Assembly (NCBI GenBank): GCA_000310025.1
Contig: FN649747.1
Location: forward strand, 1,153,798-1,168,645
Reading direction: 5' to 3'
DNA from: Ectocarpus siliculosus
Lineage: Eukaryota > Sar > Phaeophyceae > Ectocarpales > Ectocarpaceae
DNA: 14,848 nt
Shown here: one piece after another, positions 8,667 through 14,848 of the stretch
Position numbering within the stretch: the first letter of the stretch is position 1
Layout: each line of letters begins with the position of its first letter
The notes under the pieces: model-generated
What the model was told of the DNA's origin: nothing
Databases searched by the model: none
Seen by the model: the letters and a program-made list of their open reading frames with translations, nothing else
Translations under genes and position numbers: made by a program

Positions 8667-9825
8667 CGAGCGCACGTTCGTAGCATAACCCGAAGAACTG
8701 GTAAGAATCGAGCTTTGAAAAATCGGTCCGGGGCGTGAACGATATGTCTACGCTGCTGTCCTTTATGTACTCTTTCTCTTCCTGAGAAGAACCGATTCCT
8801 CGAACAAGCCCGCAGTGCGGGTACCGGTTGTTCCAGCGGATTCCTCGGCCACCTGTACTAAATAACGTGCATGCACGACGCCCACGACTGTTTTTCGAGA
8901 TTTTTTATTGTCAATTCTCGCTCTCGACGGTTCGTGTACCCTGCGAAGAAACGACAGCATGCGAAAGGCTAGCTACATATCTTACCCGTTATCGTACCCA
9001 TATGTATGTAGTGTACAAGGCGACATGGAACATGGCGGTGTCCTCTGATGTTTGTGTTTGTGTTAGGCGGTTTCCATCGATCCGACCGACTGCTTTTCTA
9101 CCGCAGACGGCGCCCGCAATGAAAAATTATGCTGTGAAGCACAGTCAGGCTCAGGTTTTCGCGGAAGGTAAGAACTTTGCGAAGGGAACATAGCTCAACC
9201 TGAGCGACATGGTAGAGAGCGGGAGCTCCTTCCTACTGATGCCCCCAAGACCACAAACCAAGAGGTGGTCGAGGGCGTGCCTCAGACAACATATTGCGTC
9301 CCCAATACCGAAAAAAATCATACTGTAATACTCGGTAGTACTGCCAGATACCCAGAAAAAAGCACAGCAAACATACACATCGAGTTCTGCCGTATACCAC
9401 TTCACGACCTCGTTGTTGCACATTGCCCGCTGTCGGTGATACACACACAGCTTGGCAAACTTCGGCATCTGCGTGCGTCTTGTACCCCTCGCCCCAAGGC
9501 ACTGTGTGGATGTATTATTTAGTCCGGCGGGGTAGCACATACTCCTTTTTCTAGGCCCTGGGAGTACAGCCCCTAAGAAGCGCCTGCTTGTGCCGGCACC
9601 GCTCTGCTGTGTGGTAGCTATCAATAGCTCCGACGAACTTCTCGTCACGTCGCGCTTTTCGCTTCTGTTCATGCACGAGACATTCGGTAGCTTTATCCGC
9701 CGGATTTCTCCGCCCGGGTGAAATTTTGTCCGCCGAGTTTCTAGTCAGAAGTCGTAAGTGCGATCCCCCCAGGTGCCTAGCTCCTCTCTCTCTTCCTGGG
9801 CCTGTCGTATGACCGTTCATTCTGT

Positions 9826-9870
<45 letters not shown>

Positions 9871-10160
9871 TGAACAGATGAGCAGGAAAGGGGGGGGAAA
9901 ACACCCTGAAATTCAACTCCTGCGGAACGATGTGGCCGAAATGCAATAACCAAAAAATATTTGTAGTGAATAAGAAAAATTAAAGCCCCGGCTCCCCGAT
10001 CGAGATTGTCCGCGTTCATGAAATATTGAGGAGCAAATGGAACGCCGCCAATGGAGCCCCACACGGGTGGTTGTCTATACAGTACCTTGTGTTTTCTGTC
10101 TTTCGAGCTCCGAATGGAACCGTGACCCTCCCCTTTCTGTGCCCCGCTGCTTACACGCTC
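8667..10160. other. Stretch with only weak, unassigned open frames
   Basis: Nothing recognisable was found. Plus-strand frames that look mildly protein-like are 9172-9521 (contains VVEGVPQTTYCVPNTEKNHT and LVVAHCPLSVIHTQLGKL) and about 9555-9720, after a TTTTTCTAG acceptor-like site (contains KKRLLVPAPLCCVVAINSS and RFSLLFMHETFGSFIRR). They could be exons of the gene whose possible terminal exon lies at 10178, but no consistent splice chain was found. A competing long minus-strand frame also covers part of the region. Confidence 0.4.
9824..9871. repeat. CTG-rich trinucleotide array
   Basis: CTG units with a few TTG interruptions lie on the plus strand, followed by TGAACAGATGAGC. On the minus strand the array gives a run of 17 glutamines at the end of a long but unsupported open frame. 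Confidence 0.92.
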
Positions 10161-10162
10161 GA

Positions 10163-10177
10163 CCCCCCCCCCCCCCC
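10163..10177. repeat. C15 homopolymer
   Basis: Fifteen C residues are followed directly by AG, so on the plus strand it could serve as the polypyrimidine tract of a 3' splice site. Its length is likely to be uncertain in any assembly. Confidence 0.9.
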
Positions 10178-10292
10178 AGGCCGGAACAGGAGGGCCCGCT
10201 GCTGGTACTAGCAAGCTCTTCGGCAGCCTGCTGTCTCTACTACAGGAAGAAGAGGTCAAGGGGAAGCGGCACAAGTGGGACGAGGGAGTGTA
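10178..10292 (+). CDS. Possible terminal exon of an unidentified gene
   Basis: After the C15 tract and AG, the plus strand reads (A)GTGGPAAGTSKLFGSLLSL followed by LQEEEVKGKRHKWDEGV and a TAA stop. The Leu-rich then strongly charged composition looks like a real C-terminus. The exon boundary and phase are tentative because no upstream exon could be linked. The opposite strand is open in one frame over this stretch. No family is recognised. Confidence 0.3.
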
Positions 10293-11178
10293 AAACTTCC
10301 GCTCCTGCGGGGACAAAAAAAGAGCAATGACCGTCGCACCATCGTTGCCAAGTTTCCCAAAGGCAAGAGCAGGTTCTAATTTTCGGGGGTGGGGGGGCAG
10401 CAAGACGCTTCTACTTATGTGATCGGGCTTGATTTCGTCGTCTCGGACAATCGTGTTTTTTTTTACCTGTATTATTACGAAATACATGACTGGCATGCAT
10501 GCTCGAATGCACGTGATGCAAGCTGCGACTTTTCCGTTAGCCCTACGGGGGAGAAACGAGCATTTGGTGAAATTCCGACGTGCGATCTGTGTGCATGGAT
10601 TGGATACCACCAGCAGCAGCGCGGCGCGTGAGGTATCTGTTGGCGAGGACAAATGGTTCTTTCCATCACTCTTCTTCCGTGTGCAACGAGGACCGAGACT
10701 GACGAAGACGTGGGTGTGGGGGAACAGCATGACTCCACCGCGAGGCTTCCCCCATTTTTCCAACAAAGATTTTGCACACTACTTACTGCTGTACATGTGG
10801 TGCTTCATTTCGAGGCAGCGCCTTGGAGTACAGCTAGCGCCACCACTTGTGAACCTCTAGTTTTGGGTGGAGGCTGGGATTCTTATTAGGTCCTAGGGTT
10901 ATGCTTCGAATAGCCGCTACATACTAGGTTTAGTATTGGGGGTCTTACAGGGGCTCACAAACGGTGGTCAAGCTCTTGTATTTTGAGGCTACAATATATC
11001 AATTTATTTCTTACATGGCAAGTTCTTGAGTGCGGACGCTAGCTGTGCACGACCACTGCTGTGTTGCAGCTCGCTGCATACCAAGTGTGGTCAACGTCGT
11101 TTCATTTCGAAGCATAAGCGTCTCAAGCTACTACATACAGGACCGCTGCTGTATTTACAACGCGCTGTTGTTATCCAG
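10293..11178. other. Presumed intergenic / 5' region of the amine oxidase gene
   Basis: The start codon and first exon of the amine oxidase are expected here but were not found. The frame of its first recognised exon is open back to 11026 without any ATG. A plus-strand frame from ATG 10489 to 10860 is open but shows no family features and no donor leading to 11179. Two ACTGCTGT octamers lie at 10785 and 11055. Confidence 0.45.
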
Positions 11179-11295
11179 GTGGTCATTGTCGGGGCCGGAA
11201 TGGCGGGACTGTCATCTACGAGGGAGTTGCTCCGAAGGGGTTGGCCGAAGGACAAGCTGGTGCTGTTGGAAGCGTCCTCGAGGTTCGGGGGGCGG
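11179..11295 (+). CDS. Amine oxidase exon with the FAD-binding GxGxxG and RxGGR motifs
   Basis: The exon starts after GTTATCCAG and ends GGGCGG before GTGAGA, phase 0 at both ends, 39 codons. It carries the whole beta-alpha-beta unit, from VVIVGAGMAG to EASSRFGGR. Because the protein starts with the first beta strand, a short upstream exon with the initiating Met is required. Confidence 0.92.
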
Positions 11296-11626
11296 GTGAG
11301 AGACCGTTGTTGGCCCCGCCATGCGCGAGAGCCGCAAGAGAATAAAAAAATACCAACGGACGATTGTATTGTCTCTGGGGCTTCGTAGCCCGCTGGCGCC
11401 TTGAGTTAGGAGTAGATGCGCACGGTTTCCTGGTTTCGTCGGAGCGGTCGAACCTCATCGAACCCTCTTCTTCGTTTGGTCGTCGCGTTGTCTAGCTTTG
11501 GCGTACACCCAAGAAGAGTGCGTGCCTCTCTTCTCCGTGAGTGGGTACAGTAGTACTACCACCGCGGTCTCCAGTTGTTGTTGTTTTTTTCGCCCCTGTG
11601 GTGATGGATTCACGACCGCAGCTGCC

Positions 11627-11667
<41 letters not shown>

Positions 11668-12225
11668 GATCGATGACAATTATTCCGGCGTGAAGCGGAG
11701 AGTCCTCAAGCACTGCTGTTTTGTTGGCCGTCTCGTCTCGTCTCGTTGGCGTGCGTGGGTGCGTGCGTGCTTGCTCTACGTTGGTACATGTTACGTGGTG
11801 CTGCATCGTGCCCGTGCTAGTTGTTGATTATGGTCGCGTTTTGGCTGCTGCCCTTGGCCTCGTCGCTTCCGTCTCGCACGCGGCCCTCGCCCGTACCCGC
11901 TCCTCCTCCTGTCCTGTCTCCGTTGTTCTTTTGTCAGATGCGCACACGTCACCACGGGCCCGCCGGGGGGGGGCTGTGCTTCGACCACGGGGCGGCGTAC
12001 ATCCACGGCACCTTGGGAAACCCCCTCGTAGACTTGGCCAACGGGGCCGGCATCGGTTTGAAACAGGTAGGCATGCCCGCGTTGACACGACGACGTCGTC
12101 GTTAGAACGAAGTAACCGATACAAGGCTGGGGATGTATGTCGTGCACCCTCCTTTTTTTTCTGTCCTTGTCCGGGCGCGAATGGCATCTTGGAGGCAAGT
12201 CCCGCTGGCCGTGTTACCGCCGCTG

Positions 12226-12267
<42 letters not shown>

Positions 12268-14434
12268 ATACTGTTTCTGCTGCTCATGCTGTGAAACGTC
12301 AACCGTAGTAATGCACGACACCCCGAGAACTTTGCCTTTTTCTAGTCAGTCGCAAATAACAGGACAAAAAAAACAAGGTGTTCAGGCGCGGTATGTGACC
12401 ATCTATCTCGGTGCAGCTCGTACAGCGTGAAGCAGCAGCAGCTGTAGCGGCAACTAGCCGCAGCAGCAGCTGAAGCGCAACAACGACCTGTCCCCCACGA
12501 ACGACAACCGCAAACAGGTATCAGAGTCGAACCCCTGGATAGAGGCAACGCCGTCGGTATCCCTTTTCTACGGCGGCGAGCGAGCGGGTGAAGCCGAAAC
12601 CGCCGCGAACGACGAGGCGTTCTGTGAGCTGATGGGCCGGGTCAGGGCCATGGCGCAGGGCTGCGACGACGCCGAAGCTCCCGCCGGGGGTGAGACAGGC
12701 TACAACCGCACAACGCTTGCTCGCAGCGGGGTTAGGGTTATCGCGGTCGATGCTATTTCAAGAAACGCACACATGTTGGCGTTTTTGTTTTTTTTTTCCA
12801 TCCCGCTGTTGGTATAGGGCTAACGTCCGGTCCGAGCCAGTTATTTAGCGTGGTCGAACAAAAGAAAACGCGCGAACGCGTTGCACGCCGCCGCTCGTTC
12901 CACGGAGCACCTCCTTTGTCTTGACGCTCGGTGCACCCACTTTATCAATTTATCGAATTGTCAATTAATCAATTAATTGATCACTTAGTGAAACTGTCGC
13001 CATGGGCGGGGACGGGATGCCCCCCTTTTGTGCATCCTGGTCTCGTCAAGGCTCTTTTGGTGCGTATAGGGGTAGAAGGGCGAGCGAACGCTAATAAAGT
13101 CCTGCGACAGCTTTTACACCAAGACCGATCATGGAAAAAATCCACACAAATACCGTCCTCTTCCCCATGTTTTTCTCTCTCTCTCTCTTCCCCTTGCCCT
13201 TCTGTCTCTCTCCCTGTCTCTCTCTCTGTCCCTCTCTCCATTCTTCATCTTGCTCGCCCCCTCCGTACCACCTCGAAAACCTCTCCCCTGCTGCTGTTTG
13301 GTTGTTGTATTATTGTTTCTCCTCCATGTGCGTGAAAGACGCCATCGAGAAGCTGCTGCTGGACGAGCCGTTTCGCTCCTTCTCCGTGCCGGAGCTGGCC
13401 CGGTTGCGGATGAGGGTCCTCACGCTGGCTCTATGGCACGGGTGCGACGTCCAGGATATGCAGCTAAGATCGCTCGAGTTCGAAGACAAGCCGTTCCACG
13501 GCGGGCAGGTAAATCTTAGTTATGATTTGGACCTGGATCTGGATCCACATTTGGGTCCGATTTGGATGTAAATTTGAGTCTGAGTTGGAATTCGACCTGG
13601 GTATGCATCTAGATCTGGATGTTGATCTGGATCCGGATCTGGATCTACCTTTTGATCTGGTTTGGGTTTGGTATGGATGTCCGTTTGGATCTGGGTTTGG
13701 ATTGGATCATGTATCTGTGGATCTACTTGCATCTGGAATCGGATCTGAATCTGGATTCGGATGTGGGTACGGTTGGGGCTGAGTTTTGGTTGGGTCTGGT
13801 TGGACTAGGTGCCTGCTTAGGTCAAGGCATGAGATAACGACAGCCGCCAGGAGGTGAAACATAACATGACGTAGTTCCCGTACAACGCCTCGCGCGCGCA
13901 CGTGTGTCACGTCTGCCCAAGAGTGTCCATGGTGTGCTGCGTCGGTCTTTACGTCTGCGGTCGGTCCTCCGCAAGGTTACTTTCTTGTCCTCCGCAAGGT
14001 TGCTTTCTTGTTGCCGTTCGGACAACCTCTTTGGTCTCGCTCGCCGACAAGGATAGGCCAAGAGACCGAGCCTTTCATTGGTGATGCATGTCGAGCTTCT
14101 GGAAAGGGGGTTAGCACGCCTATTTTCGTTCTTTTTCTCGCGGGGACCAATAGCTCACGTACCGCAAACCTTTCGAGGGCGCGGGATCGATTCGCCCCCC
14201 CCCCCCCCCCGCAATGCTCTCAGTTTTTACACGGTATTGTGCCCCCTGCCTCCCGTTGTGCTTCTTCTGCTTTTCCTGTGGCCCTGTTCTGTTGTTGTTG
14301 CTGCTGCCTCCGCTGTCACTTGTCGGCGTTTTTATGCGTCTATCCGTCAGGGGGTCTACGGTGACTTCCCCGGGCCGCATTGCGTGGTGGAGGGGGGCGT
14401 GGAGCGCATCGCGGAGGTGGTTGCTATCCCGCAG
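11179..14434 (+). CDS. Flavin-containing amine oxidase (polyamine oxidase / LSD1-like), five exons, both ends missing
   Basis: Members of this family use FAD to oxidise amines, either polyamines or methyl-lysine on histones. The model joins 11179-11295, 11938-12066, 12518-12689, 13339-13508 and 14351-14434, with splice phases 0, 0, 1, 0 all matching (about 224 residues). The N-terminal dinucleotide fold is clear: VVIVGAGMAGL (GxGxxG), LVLLEAS with the ribose-binding Glu, then RFGGR (RxGGR). Next come FDHGAAYIHG (the usual D.GA.WIHG, with Tyr for Trp) and GNPLVDLA. Further on, DMQLRSLEFEDKPFHGGQ and GVYGDFPGPHCVVEGGVERI match the family's substrate-domain region ending in a GG..R(L/I) element. 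The C-terminal FAD-contact motifs are absent because the gene continues past the right edge. Sequence alone does not tell polyamine oxidase from LSD1-like; no SWIRM domain is visible. Confidence 0.88.
11628..11667. repeat. (CTG)13 trinucleotide array
   Basis: Perfect CTG units lie in the first recognised intron of the amine oxidase gene, on the sense strand. Confidence 0.95.
11938..12066 (+). CDS. Amine oxidase exon with the DHGAAYIHG motif
   Basis: The exon starts after TTCTTTTGTCAG and ends TTGAAACAG before GTAGGC, phase 0 at both ends, 43 codons. MRTRHHGPAGGGLCFDHG shows the link from RxGGR to the second flavin-contact motif. A G9 run (within 11961-11973) encodes the GGG loop, so a one-base error would break the frame. 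Confidence 0.9.
12232..12267. repeat. (CTG)12 trinucleotide array
   Basis: Perfect CTG units are preceded by CTACTA and followed by ATACTG, in the second recognised amine oxidase intron. Confidence 0.95.
12518..12689 (+). CDS. Amine oxidase exon, helical region
   Basis: The exon starts after ACCGCAAACAG and ends GCCGGGG before GTGAGA, phase 1. It reads VSESNPWIEATPSVSLFYGG, then ERAGEAETAANDEAFCEL and MGRVRAMAQGCDDAEAPAG. The family is poorly conserved here; the assignment rests on phase, an open frame and position between two clear exons. Confidence 0.75.
13167..13250. repeat. Long CT-rich (polypyrimidine) tract
   Basis: TCTCTC and CCTCTC repeats on the amine oxidase sense strand lie about 90-170 bases upstream of the exon at 13339. 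The tract may help define the weak acceptor there; this is inference. Confidence 0.85.
13339..13508 (+). CDS. Amine oxidase exon, substrate-domain helices
   Basis: The exon reads DAIEKLLLDEPFRSFSVPEL, ARLRMRVLTLALWHGCDVQD and MQLRSLEFEDKPFHGGQ, ending before GTAAAT, phase 0. The start after GTGAAAG is chosen because it restores phase 1 with the previous exon; the acceptor is weak, with its pyrimidine tract some 10-35 bases upstream. The LEFE...W/HGG pattern is typical of the region before the GDH/GG element of amine oxidases. Confidence 0.85.
13519..13790. repeat. Degenerate hexamer minisatellite (GATCTG/GATTTG type)
   Basis: About 270 bases of diverged GGATCT, GGATTT and GGTTTG hexamers start 10 bases after the donor at 13509 in an amine oxidase intron. 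Because the unit is a multiple of three, all frames give repeat peptides (DLDLDPDL, WIWIWI, QIQTDI), which explains the open frames here. These are not taken as genes. Confidence 0.88.
13966..14011. repeat. 23-bp tandem duplication
   Basis: Units 13966-13988 and 13989-14011 (CCTCCGCAAGGTT, then A or G, then CTTTCTTGT) differ at one base. Located in the last visible amine oxidase intron. Confidence 0.9.
14195..14210. repeat. C16 homopolymer
   Basis: Sixteen C residues in the last visible amine oxidase intron; the exact length should be treated as uncertain. Confidence 0.9.
14351..14434 (+). CDS. Amine oxidase exon with the GPHCVVEGGVERI element
   Basis: The exon starts after TATCCGTCAG and ends ATCCCGCAG before GTTGGT, 28 codons, phase 0. 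GVYGDFPGPHCVVEGGVERI matches the (G/F)..G.H....GG...(I/V) stretch that precedes the VxxI strand of the family. The next exon is not certain; a possible acceptor ATGCCAG at about 14794 would open VNGLTTTACTTM up to the C-rich right edge, but this does not resemble the family. Confidence 0.85.
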
Positions 14435-14848
14435 GTTGGTTCGCTTCTCCGCACGCGGTTGGGATTTATGGTCTGTTGCCATCAGACCCAGGAAGCAGCA
14501 GCAGCAACAAGCCGCACAATGCCATCAACGTGGCTTAGGAACCGATTTTTTCCTGCTGTCTCCCGCAAACTCGCCCATCCAACCCTACCGACCCACCCAG
14601 GATTTTTCGGCGTATGATGTTTGCATCCGGGCTGGGCGTGTGCGCGCATGTTTTTCGTTTCAATCGTCGACGGCGGCGCGAACACCCCCTGGCCAACCAA
14701 CCTTCATCCGGCTCTTCGTGCCTCACTCCGTGCCCCCCTGTCTTAACCCTCCACGCCCCCCACCCGCCCCGTCCCGGCTTTGAAGGGATGCCAGGTCAAT
14801 GGTCTAACGACTACGGCATGCACAACTATGAGTACACCTCCCCCCCCC

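Larger units (their letters stand above)
5018..11719. repeat. Dispersed ACAGCAGT/ACTGCTGT octamer family
   Basis: Exact copies start at 5018, 5026, 5261, 5791, 7600 and 8407 (ACAGCAGT) and at 5497, 6477, 6872, 7272, 7381, 7732, 10785, 11055 and 11712 (ACTGCTGT). That is 15 copies in 6.7 kb against about 0.2 expected by chance with equal base use. Neighbouring bases often extend it to TACAGCAGTA, a palindrome apart from the two inner A/T positions. The copies at 5018 and 5026 are head to tail. None was found by eye in the rest of the window. Confidence 0.75.

Noticed and set aside
9151-9672. 173-codon minus-strand open frame
   Set aside because: No family motif, and the plus strand is also open over much of it; length is not enough support.
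9777-10766. Longest open frame of the window, 329 codons on the minus strand, ending in a polyglutamine run
   Set aside because: No recognisable domain, mixed low-complexity composition, and the polyglutamine comes from the CTG array. It also covers a better plus-strand terminal-exon candidate. Kept out as a gene, though a transcript would change this.
12515-12545. GGGGTTCGACTC on the minus strand, resembling a tRNA T-arm
   Set aside because: The stem does not pair properly, no other arms are visible, and it lies within an amine oxidase exon.
12722-12742. GGGGTTAGGGTTA as an interstitial telomere repeat
   Set aside because: Only about two units; too short to support a telomeric origin.
12968-12981. 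Perfect 14-bp AT-rich palindrome ATCAATTAATTGAT
   Set aside because: It lies in an AT-rich intron patch where such palindromes are expected; no further support.
13520-13782. Open frames with DLDLDPDL, WIWIW and IQTDI repeats on both strands
   Set aside because: They are readings of a hexamer minisatellite inside an intron.
1-14848. CRISPR array, insertion sequence, virus or rRNA/tRNA gene
   Set aside because: No regularly spaced repeats with unique spacers, no transposase or integrase motif, and no rRNA or tRNA signature was seen on either strand.

Overview
The window looks like nuclear DNA of an intron-rich photosynthetic eukaryote, most likely a brown alga or related stramenopile. This rests on short coding exons split by large GT-AG introns, many CTG and dinucleotide microsatellites, a plant/plastid-type heme oxygenase and a very low density of long open frames. 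The organism is an inference; no rRNA, tRNA or organelle gene is visible to confirm it. Two genes can be recognised with confidence, and both run off the window.

Left part (about 0.6-3.75 kb, minus strand): a ferredoxin-dependent (plant/algal type) heme oxygenase. Three exons carry the haem-ligand helix (KLHTRDQ), the YLQFLVDSK...FRNTGLERT block and the HYYNHYFAHTAGGRMIGRK block. A fourth, weaker exon upstream fits in phase. The last exon(s), encoding the C-terminal tail, lie beyond base 1. The intron after the NTGLERT exon carries decayed tandem copies of the exon end together with its 5' splice site. One copy keeps a good donor exactly 129 bases (43 codons) downstream in an unbroken reading frame, which could allow an alternative protein.

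Middle part (about 3.8-11.1 kb): no recognisable gene. It holds weak coding-like fragments: a decayed frame at 6.0-6.6 kb, cysteine-rich frames at 7.75-8.67 kb and a possible terminal exon at 10.18-10.29 kb. It also holds short direct and inverted repeats and a strong local enrichment of the octamer ACAGCAGT/ACTGCTGT: 15 exact copies between 5.0 and 11.7 kb, none found elsewhere in the window by eye.

Right part (about 11.18-14.85 kb, plus strand): five exons of a flavin-containing amine oxidase (polyamine oxidase / LSD1-like family), with matching splice phases throughout. They cover the FAD-binding N-terminal half. The true start lies upstream of 11179 and was not found; the C-terminal half lies beyond the right edge. 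Its introns hold CTG arrays, a long CT tract, a degenerate GATCTG-type hexamer minisatellite and a C16 run. The two recognised genes are transcribed divergently and nothing suggests a shared pathway.
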